Below, in pieces: positions 26,207 to 34,488 of a stretch of 64,000 nt of DNA; the first letter of the stretch is position 1; each line of letters starts with the position of its first letter. The stretch is from Streptomyces mutabilis (lineage in GTDB: Bacteria > Actinomycetota > Actinomycetes > Streptomycetales > Streptomycetaceae): positions 1-64,000 of the forward strand of contig NZ_BMTT01000023.1 in assembly GCF_014649815.1 (NCBI RefSeq), written 5' to 3'. A program made the translations under genes and the position numbers. The notes under the pieces were generated by a model, which saw only the letters and a list, made by a program, of their open reading frames with translations, was not told the DNA's origin and ran no database searches.

Positions 26207-26812
26207 TCACGCGAGCCACGGCAACCCCGCCGTCAGCACCCCGAACGCCCGCTCGGCCCCCGCCACCGCGTCCTCCCGTACATCCGCCACCCGCTCCCCG
26301 GCCGCGATACGCCGCCAGTTCTCCAGCGCGAGCACCCGCTGCACGGCGGTGATCTGTCCGGCCGCCAGCCTGGCGTCCAGATCACCGCCGAGGGCCTCGG
26401 CGAGCGCGGCCTCCGACCGCTCCAGGTGTGTGTGCAGCCGGGCCACGAGCGCGGGCGTCCCGTAGAGCAGCGTGTGGAAGGCCAGTACGTCGGGATCGTC
26501 GTTGAGCCCGGTCACCGGGTCGCACCGCTCCAGCCCCGCCAGAAAGTGCCGCCGCAACGCCGCCAGCGGCGTGGGTCCCTCCCCCGCCACCCGGGCCGCC
26601 TCGCCCTCGTGGTCGGCGATGCGGTGCAGGACCAGGTCCTCCTTGGCCGGGAAGTACCGGAAGAGCGTCGGCTTGGACACCTCGGCCGCGGCGGCGACCT
26701 CCGCGACGGACACCGCGTCGAAGCCCTTCTCCACGAACAGCCGGACGGCGGTGTCCGACAGCACCTGGATCGTTCGCTGCCTCTTGCGCTCCCGCAGACC
26801 GGTCTCCACCAT
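26207..26812 (-). CDS. TetR-family transcriptional regulator
   Basis: This 201-aa regulator has an N-terminal TetR helix-turn-helix (RTIQVLSDTAVRLFVEKGFDAVSVAEVAAAAEVSKPTLFRYFPAKEDL, ~14-57) and an all-helical ligand domain. The ATG at 26812 precedes the domain directly; the frame is open further upstream but that part belongs to a decayed gene. It lies just upstream of the HelD/HelR-like gene on the same strand and may regulate it. Confidence 0.88.
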   Translation of the reverse strand: MVETGLRERKRQRTIQVLSDTAVRLFVEKGFDAVSVAEVAAAAEVSKPTLFRYFPAKEDLVLHRIADHEGEAARVAGEGPTPLAALRRHFLAGLERCDPVTGLNDDPDVLAFHTLLYGTPALVARLHTHLERSEAALAEALGGDLDARLAAGQITAVQRVLALENWRRIAAGERVADVREDAVAGAERAFGVLTAGLPWLA

Positions 26813-26847
26813 GCGACCGACCCTACGCCGGGGCGCCGGGCGGCGAG

Positions 26848-27176
26848 TCAGGTGACGGGCAGCGTACGCCAGGGGGCGGCGACGCCGGGGGGGCGGCGAC
26901 GCCGGGTCCCAGAGGCTGTCGAAGTGCTTGTTCCAGGCGGCGATGACCGCCTTCGCGTCGTCACCGCCTTCCTGCGCCCGGACCGTGAGGGGCGTGCGGT
27001 AGTCCATGGGGTCGTCGTACTCCGGGTCCGACCCGCGCAGGACCGTGGGCGCTCACGCCGGTGACGAACAGGTCCAGCAGCAGGGTGCGGGTCACCGCCG
27101 GTTCGTAGCGCGCCTGCGGCCGCTGGAGGCGTGACGCCATTCCGTCGGTGCCCGGTCCGCCCGGTCCACCCGGCAT
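26848..27176 (-). pseudogene. Decayed small gene with apparent frameshifts
   Basis: Three coding-like stretches follow one another in different frames on the minus strand: an N-terminal part (RLQRPQARYEPAVTRTLLLDL), a middle (DYRTPLTVRAQEGG to AWNKHFDSLWDP) and a short end (GVAAPWRTLPVT, stop at 26848). The second shift falls in a run of C residues. The family is not recognised. It could be one real gene with assembly errors in the C-tract. Confidence 0.35.
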
Positions 27177-27212
27177 GCGCAGTCCCCCCGAACTGTTGCC
27201 GCCGGTGGCCGC

Positions 27213-29438
27213 TCAGACGTCCGCCACCAGCCGAGCCCTCCGTGGCCCACCTTGGTTCCCCTGGGGCAGCGCGCGGGCAAGATACGGATTGGCCATGGAC
27301 TTGTCCGGCAGACCCAGGGCCGCCGTGGCCTCGGCCAGGGTCATCGCGTAGGTCTGGACGGCACGCTTGACGTTGGGCGCGTCGAGGCCGGCGCCGGTCA
27401 CCAGGCGGTCGAGGTCGACATAGGCGGAACGGACGGTCTCGATCCACCGGTACACACGCCAGTCCCGCTGCCAGTCCTTGGTGCAGTCGGGCGGGAGCGA
27501 GCGTTCCCACCGGCGGAACATGCGGTCGCGGATCTCCGGCCGTGTCGGTGTGAGGTGCATGTGGCGGACGAGGTCGTACAGGGGGTCGCCCACCATGGCC
27601 ATCTCCCAGTCGATCAGCGTCAGGCCCCCGTCCGGCCGGCGCACCAGGTTCCACGGGTTCAGGTCGCCGTGCAGCAGGACGGGGCGGCGCGGGGTCAGGG
27701 AGTGCCGAGTGAAGATCTCGGCCAGCCGGACGCTGTCCGGAAGCCCGAGTTCACGGGCGAGTTCCATCGTGACCTTGGGCAGTTCGCTCACCAACCGGAC
27801 CAGCTCGCCCCGCAGCCAGGGGTAGAAGTCGGCCCCGTTCAGCGGATCCAGGCCCCCGCATCCGACCAGGGTCAGCTCGCACAACTGGTTAACGAGATCG
27901 TCGGCCTCGTACGGGCGCAGTCCGTGTGCGGGATGCTCCGGTGGGCGGAACCCGTCCACCGGCCCCTCGTAGGAGTGGATGGTGAACTGTTCGCGCAGCC
28001 CGCTGGTGCCCAGGGCGAGCGCACGCGGCGCCCGGACGTGTACGCCGGAGCGCTCGATCGCCGTGAGCACCGCGTGCTCACTGAGGAACCGGCGTTCCCG
28101 GGCGTCGGCGTGGCCCACCTTCCGGCGGACCATGACGGGGAAGTCGATGCCGGGGACCTCCACGGCCGTGTTCAGATGAGCCGTCCCCTGGAAGAGCCGG
28201 TCCGCCGAGGCGGCCCCCTCCTCGAACAAGGCGCGGCTGACCGCCCACGCGGGGAAGTCGCCACGGATACGGAACCGCCGGTCACGCTGCCACACGATCC
28301 CGGAGAGGGTCCGCCCCCGGCTGGGCCGGACCCCGTGCGACTCGTTCCACCGGAAGAGGATCCGCTCGATGGCCGACTCGTCCGGCACGTTCTTCAACCG
28401 CAATGGTTCTTCCGCCGCGATCAGCGCCTTCCGCACCGCCCTGGTCGCGGCGTCCAGGTCCCGCTGTTCGAAGGAGTCACCGAGCGACTTGGCGGCCCGC
28501 ATGACGTCCGGGTAGACGGACTGGGCCCGCTCGAAGGCCACGTAGTGCTTCAGGTCCCGGTCCAGGCCGTTGACGGCCTTGCCGTGCCGCTCCCCCATCA
28601 CCTTGCGCCAGGCCTCGACGACCTGCGGCCACTGATGGTCGGGGTAGCGCATGCGCACCAGGTGCGTGGCGAGGTCGTGGAGCGGGTCACCGTAGCCGGC
28701 CAGTTCCCAGTCGACACAGATCAGTGGGGGGTTCCCGCCGTACGGGACGATCAGGTTGTCCCGGTGAAGGTCCGTGTGGAGCAGGCTGAACGGGCGGCTG
28801 ATGAGCGTGGGCACCCGTTGCGCGAACCGGACCAAGGCGTCCTCCGGGATGCCCAGCATGGCGAACAGGCCGCCGTACTCGGCCCGGTTGCGCTGTCTGA
28901 TCTGGTCGTCGGCCGCGAACGCCAGTGCTCTGAGGAACGCGCCGCTGTCCCGGCTGGAGCGGGGCCAGGAGGCGGACAGCGGGGGCAGGTGATGCCTGCG
29001 CACCTGCGTCATGTCGGCGAGCAGCCCCGCCAGCGCGACGATCAGGTCGTGGTCGACGGGCGTGTCGTCGGGGCAGACGGTCGACAGGGGCACGCCCTCG
29101 ACGTAGCTGAGGACCACGACGTCACCGTGCTTGGCCAGGCAGCGCGGGACGTTGTGCAGCACGCCCCGGATCCGGTTCAGCAGATCGGCCTCGTCCTGCC
29201 ACGTCCGGATGACCACCGGCAGAGCGGACGGGATGCGCTTGCGGACGGTGACCGGCGCGCCGTTCTCGGCGGCCACCAACCGCGAGTCCTCCGCGGTGAG
29301 GGGGCGCACCATGTAGTTCAGGTTGTGGTGCCCCCGGCCGAACCGGCCCAGCGCCGTCGCGTGCGCCAGGAACCGGTCGAACGCCTCGTCCGCCGCCCGC
29401 TCCAGAGCCGGTTCGCCGAGCGGGGACGGACGACTCAC
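27213..29438 (-). CDS. Two-domain APH-type kinase protein (tandem aminoglycoside phosphotransferase folds)
   Basis: This 741-aa protein contains two complete APH/choline-kinase-like domains. The first has LLHTDLHRDNLIVPYG plus CVDWELAGYGDPLHDL (~270-310); the second has LLHGDLNPWNLVRRPDG plus LIDWEMAMVGDPLYDL (~600-640). Both keep the catalytic Asp (HXDLHXXN) and Mg-binding Asp, so both could be active. Single-domain relatives phosphorylate antibiotics, choline or sugars; a tandem form of this length is unusual. GTG at 29438 has GGAG 6 nt upstream; an in-frame GTG exists at 29504. It lies beside devB but there is no operon link. Substrate unknown. Confidence 0.8.
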   Translation of the reverse strand: MSRPSPLGEPALERAADEAFDRFLAHATALGRFGRGHHNLNYMVRPLTAEDSRLVAAENGAPVTVRKRIPSALPVVIRTWQDEADLLNRIRGVLHNVPRCLAKHGDVVVLSYVEGVPLSTVCPDDTPVDHDLIVALAGLLADMTQVRRHHLPPLSASWPRSSRDSGAFLRALAFAADDQIRQRNRAEYGGLFAMLGIPEDALVRFAQRVPTLISRPFSLLHTDLHRDNLIVPYGGNPPLICVDWELAGYGDPLHDLATHLVRMRYPDHQWPQVVEAWRKVMGERHGKAVNGLDRDLKHYVAFERAQSVYPDVMRAAKSLGDSFEQRDLDAATRAVRKALIAAEEPLRLKNVPDESAIERILFRWNESHGVRPSRGRTLSGIVWQRDRRFRIRGDFPAWAVSRALFEEGAASADRLFQGTAHLNTAVEVPGIDFPVMVRRKVGHADARERRFLSEHAVLTAIERSGVHVRAPRALALGTSGLREQFTIHSYEGPVDGFRPPEHPAHGLRPYEADDLVNQLCELTLVGCGGLDPLNGADFYPWLRGELVRLVSELPKVTMELARELGLPDSVRLAEIFTRHSLTPRRPVLLHGDLNPWNLVRRPDGGLTLIDWEMAMVGDPLYDLVRHMHLTPTRPEIRDRMFRRWERSLPPDCTKDWQRDWRVYRWIETVRSAYVDLDRLVTGAGLDAPNVKRAVQTYAMTLAEATAALGLPDKSMANPYLARALPQGNQGGPRRARLVADV

Positions 29439-29570
29439 GGAGTGCTCCAGGAGGGACTTGCGACGCGCCAGATCTTCGTGCGGTGACGAGGAAAGTGCGC
29501 ACACAGTACAGCCACGGCCGATTGCCCGTTGGATGTACTCCAGTATGCGAAAGGCACAGGAGCTACCCGG

Positions 29571-29771
29571 GTGACCCGACCGGGCGAACCGGGCCCGCCG
29601 TCCGGCAGCGCCCCGCCGTCACCCGGGCTCGGCGAGCAGCCCCCGGCACGAGTCGGAGGGGCCGCCTGCGCCGCCCTCCGGGGCCTGGTCGCGCTGGGAG
29701 TACGCACCGGCGGCCTGCCGCTCGCGGCGCCCGCGGCCGTGCTCTTCGTCCTGCTGTTGACTCAGGACTGA
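29571..29771 (+). CDS. Small single-span membrane protein
   Basis: This 66-aa protein has a Pro/Gly-rich first half and a hydrophobic C-terminal segment (LRGLVALGVRTGGLPLAAPAAVLFVLLL). GTG at 29571 with GGAG 8 nt upstream. It converges with devB, the two stops overlapping by 10 nt. No family recognised; moderate confidence that it is expressed. Confidence 0.45.
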   Translation: MTRPGEPGPPSGSAPPSPGLGEQPPARVGGAACAALRGLVALGVRTGGLPLAAPAAVLFVLLLTQD

Positions 29772-30517
29772 GCCCGCCCCCCACCGCTCTCCCACACCAG
29801 CCTCAGCACCGGTTCCAGCGAGTGCACCACCGTTTCCGCGCCCGCCTGCCTCAGGAGCTTCGCCTTACCCTCGTTGCGCGCGTAGCCCAGGAACGGCACG
29901 CCGGCCCGCCGGGCGGCCGTCAGGTCGGAGGGGGTGTCGCCGACCATCAGGGCCAGTCCGGGCGCGGCGCCCATCGCGCTGAGGGCGCGGTCGAGGCAGT
30001 ACGGGTCGGGCTTGAGCAGGCCGAGGTTCCGGGTACGGCCGTAGATGTGAGGTGAGAAGCAGCCGAGCAGGCCGCGCGTCGCGAGGTACTCGCCCACCAC
30101 GCGGGGTGAGTTGTTGGTGGTGACGGCCAGTCCCGCACCCAGCGCCGCCCAGGTGCGGATCAGCGGGTCCGAGTACGCGGTCGGCCGTGCGGACGGCACC
30201 GCGCGCAGCTCCTCGCGGGTCAGCCGCTCCTCGAACTCGACGGCCAGGTCGCTGTGGTGGCGCCTGCGGTCGACGGCAGCCAGCAGGACGTGCGGATCGG
30301 GGTGGACACGCTCCTCCTCGGTCAGCAGTTCCTTGAGGCCCAGCCGTTCGAGCCAGTCCACCAGTTCGCCGGCGACCCGGTCGGCCGAGTAGCCGGCGAA
30401 AAGCCTGCAGATGGGGCCGTCGAAGTCCCACAGGACGTGCCGGGCGTTCGTGATCAGGTCCCTGAGGCCGGCGGTCTGCTCGGTCACCGGTTCCGTCTCA
30501 TCCGTGTCGGAAGTCAC
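29762..30517 (-). CDS. devB: HAD-family phosphatase DevB
   Basis: This 251-aa HAD-like hydrolase has motif I VLWDFDGP (nucleophile Asp), motif II in AVTTNNSPR, a conserved Lys in LLKPDPY and motif III MVGDTPSDL. In S. coelicolor devB is co-transcribed with devA and is required for normal development. The GTG at 30517 overlaps the devA stop (TAGTG) and has no separate ribosome site, so translation is coupled. The physiological substrate is not known. Confidence 0.85.
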   Translation of the reverse strand: MTSDTDETEPVTEQTAGLRDLITNARHVLWDFDGPICRLFAGYSADRVAGELVDWLERLGLKELLTEEERVHPDPHVLLAAVDRRRHHSDLAVEFEERLTREELRAVPSARPTAYSDPLIRTWAALGAGLAVTTNNSPRVVGEYLATRGLLGCFSPHIYGRTRNLGLLKPDPYCLDRALSAMGAAPGLALMVGDTPSDLTAARRAGVPFLGYARNEGKAKLLRQAGAETVVHSLEPVLRLVWESGGGRAQS

Positions 30518-31365
30518 TAGGAGAGTGTCATGTCCGAGGTGATGGTTTCCCAGAGGGCGTCGAACCACTTCTGTGATTCCTCCACGAACACCGCGTCCCG
30601 GTGACCCGCCCGCTTCAGGAAGGAGAAGAGCAGCGACTGGGAGCCCAGGGCGTCGTACATCTCCAGTGTCCGGCTCTCGTACTCCTCCTCGCGCCGGGTC
30701 AGCATGTAGTAACCGAGCAGTGCCTCCTCGCCGTTGAGCAGGTACAGCTTCATCGGCGAGGTGAAGGGGATGGCGCGGAAGGCGATGTGCACGTCGATGC
30801 GGTGGGTGGAACGCACGGCGTGCAGGTTGTGCTGGAGGACGCGGGCCTGGGCGTTGCGCATCTGGAGCCAGCGCTGGTGGACCGGGTCGTCCTCCTCCTC
30901 GTCCACCAGGACGGGGAAGGCCAGTTCGATGTCACGCGACGGCATCAGGACGCGGAAGTCGATGGATTCGGGGCGGATGCGGCCCTCGTGGATGAGGCGG
31001 AGCGGCTCGCTTAGGGCGAGCATCAGCGTTTCCGAGGTGTGGCAGACGACGTCGACCCGTACGTGCGGTGCCGAGAAGGCCTCCGACAGCCGGGGCCCGA
31101 GCGCCACCATGGTCGGCTGCGGCTCGCCCGGGGGCGTGGCGGGCTCGGCGATGCGTGGCGGGCTGCCCTTGCTGACGTTGGTGAGCAGGCCGTCCTCCTG
31201 GAGGGCGCGCAGCGCCTGGCGGACGGTGCCGCGCTCCACCCCGAACTCGTCGGCCAGCTCGGCCTGGGTGGGCAGGCGGTCGCCCGCCTTCAGGTCACCC
31301 GCGCGGATCCGCTCCCGCAGGATGTCGGCGATCTCCTGGGACGAGAGCCTTCTGCTGCCGTTCAC
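30517..31365 (-). CDS. devA: GntR-family developmental regulator DevA
   Basis: This 282-aa regulator has an N-terminal GntR winged helix (RLPTQAELADEFGVERGTVRQALRALQEDGLL) and a C-terminal domain distinctive of the DevA subfamily (ending QKWFDALWETITSDM). S. coelicolor DevA is needed for aerial development and represses its own operon. Evidence for identity is the pairing with the HAD gene devB and the adjacent paralogue devE. GTG at 31365 with AGGAG 9 nt upstream; TTG/GTG starts at 31392/31386 are less likely. Confidence 0.85.
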   Translation of the reverse strand: MNGSRRLSSQEIADILRERIRAGDLKAGDRLPTQAELADEFGVERGTVRQALRALQEDGLLTNVSKGSPPRIAEPATPPGEPQPTMVALGPRLSEAFSAPHVRVDVVCHTSETLMLALSEPLRLIHEGRIRPESIDFRVLMPSRDIELAFPVLVDEEEDDPVHQRWLQMRNAQARVLQHNLHAVRSTHRIDVHIAFRAIPFTSPMKLYLLNGEEALLGYYMLTRREEEYESRTLEMYDALGSQSLLFSFLKRAGHRDAVFVEESQKWFDALWETITSDMTLS

Positions 31366-31473
31366 GGACGCGTTCTCCTGAGTCACGACCAAACGCTACA
31401 ACTTCGACCTAACTATAGGGAGTTGTTTGGAACCTGTTTATAGGTAGTCGCCAAGTGGGGACAACTTAAGCGG

Positions 31474-31489
31474 AGTTGGTTGCCAACTT
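31474..31489. promoter_or_regulatory. DevA-type operator candidate AGTTGGTTGCCAACTT
   Basis: This 16-bp palindrome lies in the devA/membrane-peptide divergent promoter. A nearly identical copy (two bases different in the centre) occurs at 32735-32750 in the devE cassette, both preceded by GG and about 52-57 nt before the peptide gene. Additional CAACTT half-sites surround it. Confidence 0.6.
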
Positions 31490-31540
31490 GTGTCAGTTGG
31501 CGGAAGTTCATCTTCCCGAACCTCCGAAGGGGGAAAGACA

Positions 31541-31729
31541 GTGCCCGTCCTCGCTTTCGTCTTCTCGATCCTCGTCATCACCTTCGAGCAGGTCGTCCAG
31601 TGGAAGTACGGCGCCACCGGCATCGTCGGCCTGATCCTGCTCACCGTGGGCATCAAGGCCAAGAGTCCGTCCGTCAGCTCGGTCGGAGCGGTGGTGCTGG
31701 CCCTCCTGGTCGCGGGCCCCGCTCTGTGA
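31541..31729 (+). CDS. 62-aa membrane peptide divergent from devA
   Basis: Two hydrophobic helices flank the conserved motif EQVVQWKYG...GIKAK. GTG behind GGGGGAAAG. Its paralogue at 32808-32993 shares the EQ-VQWKYG and GIKAK blocks and the VGAV C-terminal helix. It is likely regulated by DevA/DevE via the palindrome upstream. Function unknown; a membrane partner in development is inference. Confidence 0.75.
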   Translation: MPVLAFVFSILVITFEQVVQWKYGATGIVGLILLTVGIKAKSPSVSSVGAVVLALLVAGPAL

Positions 31730-31741
31730 TCGGGCGGGGGA

Positions 31742-32647
31742 TCACGTGGTGAGTACGAGATCCGAGCTGATGGTCTCCCACAGCGCGTCGAACCACAGCC
31801 GCGACTGCTTCACGAACGCCCCGTCGCGCACGCCCCCGGCCTGCCCGAAGGCGAACAGCGTCGAGCGGATGCCCTCCGCGTCGTACATCTCCATCGGCTT
31901 GTGATCGATCTCCTGCTCGCGCCGGCGGAGGGTGTAGTACGCGAAGAGGGCCTCCGTGCCGTTGAGCAGGTACAACTTCACCGGCGGCGTGAAGGGCAGC
32001 GCACGGAAGGAGACGCGCACGTCGATGCCGTGCGTGGCCCGCAGGCCCAGCAGGTTGTGCCGGAGCACCTGGCCCTGGGCGTTGCGCATGGCAAGCCACC
32101 GGTCGTGCACCGCGTCGCCGCCCCCGCTGCCGCCCACCGCCACCGGGAACGCCAGGTCGATGTTCCGGCCGGGCAGCAGCACGCGTACGTCGATCTTGGC
32201 CGGTTTGCGTCGCCCCGCGTGGATCTGGCGCAGGGGTTCGCCGAGGGCGAGCGTGAGGGAGACCGAGGTCAGGCACAGGGCGTCGATCTTCACGTGCGGG
32301 GACGCGAAGGCCTCCGTGATCCGGGGGGCGAGGGCCGCCGTGGTGGGCGCGGGCGGGGCGACGGGCCCGGTCAGAACCGTGCCGGGGTCCGGTGCGACGG
32401 TCGCCGGGCTCCCCTTGGACACATTCGTGAGCAGCCGTTCGGACTGCAGGATGCGCAGCGCCTGCCGGACGGTGCCGCGCTCGACGCCGAAATCGTCGGC
32501 CAACTGGGCTTGCGTGGGCATGCGCTGGCCCGGCTGCAGCCGACCGGACCTGATCCGGGCGCGCAGCTCGTCGGCCACCTCGCGATGGGTCCGCTGAGGC
32601 CGCTGCGGTCTCTTCGGCCCGTCGACGAGGGCGTGTTCCGACTCCAC
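31742..32647 (-). CDS. devE: GntR-family regulator DevE (DevA paralogue)
   Basis: This 301-aa paralogue of DevA has the same winged helix (RMPTQAQLADDFGVERGTVRQALRILQ) and the same C-terminal signature (SRLWFDALWETISSD). In S. coelicolor devE lies next to devA as its closest paralogue. No HAD gene follows it here. The start is uncertain: GTG at 32647 or TTG at 32653, neither with a clear ribosome site, so a leaderless or nearly leaderless mRNA is possible. Confidence 0.8.
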   Translation of the reverse strand: MESEHALVDGPKRPQRPQRTHREVADELRARIRSGRLQPGQRMPTQAQLADDFGVERGTVRQALRILQSERLLTNVSKGSPATVAPDPGTVLTGPVAPPAPTTAALAPRITEAFASPHVKIDALCLTSVSLTLALGEPLRQIHAGRRKPAKIDVRVLLPGRNIDLAFPVAVGGSGGGDAVHDRWLAMRNAQGQVLRHNLLGLRATHGIDVRVSFRALPFTPPVKLYLLNGTEALFAYYTLRRREQEIDHKPMEMYDAEGIRSTLFAFGQAGGVRDGAFVKQSRLWFDALWETISSDLVLTT

Positions 32648-32734
32648 GACCAAACACTACAACTTCTCGCCATCTTTGGGCAGTTCACCGGGAGGTGGTT
32701 ATGAGAAGCACCCAAGCGGAGATAAGTAGAGTGG

Positions 32735-32750
32735 AGTTGGCAGCCAACTT
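32735..32750. promoter_or_regulatory. DevE-type operator candidate AGTTGGCAGCCAACTT
   Basis: This 16-bp palindrome matches the devA-cassette site at 31474-31489 except at the centre, in the equivalent position between devE and its membrane-peptide gene. The promoter-proximal motif ACCAAACnCTACAACTTC is also repeated in front of both regulators. Confidence 0.6.
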
Positions 32751-32807
32751 GAGCAACGTGGTCAGACCTCACGAGGGTTGGCCACCACGGTGAACAGGGG
32801 GTCCACC

Positions 32808-32993
32808 ATGCCGCTCATCGCCATCGTCGTCGCCGCTCTGGCCATCGGGTTCGAGCAGCTCGTGCAATGGAAGTACGGGCCGATGGGCATCATCGCGTTC
32901 GTCGCGCTGTCCATCGGCATCAAGGCGAAGAACACCATGATCGGCGGTGTGGGCGCGGTGATCCTCGTGATGCTGCTCGCACAGTCCGGCTGA
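32808..32993 (+). CDS. 61-aa membrane peptide divergent from devE
   Basis: Two-helix membrane peptide, paralogous to the one beside devA (shared EQLVQWKYG and GIKAK motifs). ATG at 32808 preceded by GGGGG. It is followed by a GC hairpin at 33013. Function unknown. Confidence 0.75.
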   Translation: MPLIAIVVAALAIGFEQLVQWKYGPMGIIAFVALSIGIKAKNTMIGGVGAVILVMLLAQSG

Positions 32994-33012
32994 GCCGACG
33001 TACTGCTGTCCG

Positions 33013-33042
33013 GGCCCCCGTTCCGGAGGGGAGCCGGGGGCC
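33013..33042 (+). terminator. GC hairpin after devE-linked peptide gene
   Basis: GGCCCCCG/CGGGGGCC arms with a 14-nt loop, 20 nt after the stop codon. No T-run. The rest of the gap to 33172 holds ACCACAACCGAA-type direct repeats but no gene. Confidence 0.55.
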
Positions 33043-33172
33043 GGGACGGTCAGTCAGCACCACGCACGACCGGCACCACCCACGACCACAACCGAACAGC
33101 GGCTCAACAACCACAACCGAAGAGCACGCGCTACGGATGCGCACACCCACCGTCTCCGGCAGGAGGGAGCAC

Positions 33173-34429
33173 TCAGAACATGTCCGGGCACCAAGGCCGC
33201 CTGGACGTACGCAGCAGGGCGTCGGCCACACGGGCGGCGCCCGCTCGTTCTTCCCGGACCCGCCCGAGCGCGGCCAGCCGCACGGCCGACTCGTCACCGA
33301 GCCACAGCGTCGCCAACTCGCCCACGTCGAGCACGAGGTGGGCGCTCTCGGTGGTCGGCGCGCAGGACGCCCCGTCCGGCCCGGCCTCCAGCCGCCACCG
33401 CCCGCCGGCCGGTCCTCCCCGGTCCACGACCTCCAGCACCAGCGTCCCCCGCCCCTCGTACGCGCGCGACTCCAGCGCCCGTACGACGTCCAGGATCCGC
33501 ACCCACAGCCAATCCGCCTGCGTGGTGATCCTGGCCGCGCGCGGGTCCGGCAGGAGGTGCGGGAGCAGGTCGTCGGGAGCGCGCCAGCCGCTCTTCACGG
33601 TCTGGACCCAGTCGATCGAGCACAGGTAGCGCCAAAGGGCGCGCTCGGCACCCGGCGTGACGGCCAGCAGCCAGTCGACCGTCGCCGTGTTCAGCGGCTG
33701 CTTTGCGTCGCCCCAGTGGTCGTCAGCCCGGTACGAGGCCAGGCCCTCCACCTGGCCGTCCGCCGAGCGGTACAGGGCGTAGCAGGGCTCGGTCCACGGG
33801 AGGGCGGACAGGTTGACGGCGCCGGTCCGAACCTGCCACCACAGGTCGGTGCGGCTCACCGCACCCGGCTGGGCCCGGCGCAGCCGCTCGTGCAGTTCGG
33901 GGCCGAGCTTGCGGACGTCCTCTCCGTCCACGAGGTCGATCCGGCCGCCGTCCTCCGGGGCGGCCCAGCGCGGGTCGAGACGGGCCCGGGGCACGTCGAC
34001 GGTCCACTCGGTCATCGTGGTCGCGGGCCCGAAGCCGTACCGGCCGTAGATCGGGTACTCGGCGGCGATCAGGGTGGCGACGACGTCCCCGCGGTCCTTC
34101 GCGGCGGCCAGGTCCCGCGCCATCATCCGGGTGAGCAGACCGCGGCGGCGGTGGGTCGCGGTGACGGTGACGTTGGAGATCGCGTCGGCCTGGAGGAGGG
34201 TGCCGCCGACGGCGGTGATCTCCTGGTCGAAGGACCGGAAGGTCGCCACGCACCGGTCGCCGTCGAAGGCTCCGAGGAGCCTGCCGGGCACGAACTGGCG
34301 GCGCCGGGCCTCCAGCTGCTCCGCAGCGACCGCGGGCGGCTGGAGGAATCCGGTGTTCAGGGCCCGGTTCCAGTCGGGGAACTCGGCCTCGGTGACGGTA
34401 CGTACGTCGATGTCGGTGCGGCGGGTCAT
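33173..34429 (-). CDS. Eis-like GNAT N-acetyltransferase
   Basis: A 418-aa protein with the Eis architecture. It has an N-terminal GNAT domain with the acetyl-CoA motif [15 protein letters not shown] (~90-105), a second GNAT-like domain, and a C-terminal SCP2-like domain ending in the conserved terminal Phe (CPDMF) that supplies the catalytic carboxylate. Eis proteins acetylate lysines or aminoglycosides at several positions. ATG at 34429. It is monocistronic; the substrate in this organism is unknown. Confidence 0.88.
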   Translation of the reverse strand: MTRRTDIDVRTVTEAEFPDWNRALNTGFLQPPAVAAEQLEARRRQFVPGRLLGAFDGDRCVATFRSFDQEITAVGGTLLQADAISNVTVTATHRRRGLLTRMMARDLAAAKDRGDVVATLIAAEYPIYGRYGFGPATTMTEWTVDVPRARLDPRWAAPEDGGRIDLVDGEDVRKLGPELHERLRRAQPGAVSRTDLWWQVRTGAVNLSALPWTEPCYALYRSADGQVEGLASYRADDHWGDAKQPLNTATVDWLLAVTPGAERALWRYLCSIDWVQTVKSGWRAPDDLLPHLLPDPRAARITTQADWLWVRILDVVRALESRAYEGRGTLVLEVVDRGGPAGGRWRLEAGPDGASCAPTTESAHLVLDVGELATLWLGDESAVRLAALGRVREERAGAARVADALLRTSRRPWCPDMF

Positions 34430-34488
34430 GCGCTCACGGTAGGTCGACGCGGGTGGCGGCGTCGCGGCAATTCCGTGGGACCGGCCGG

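Noticed and set aside
26207-27007. Extended N-terminus for the TetR regulator beginning with MDYRTPLTV
   Set aside because: The extension belongs to a separate decayed gene; TetR homology starts just after the ATG at 26812.
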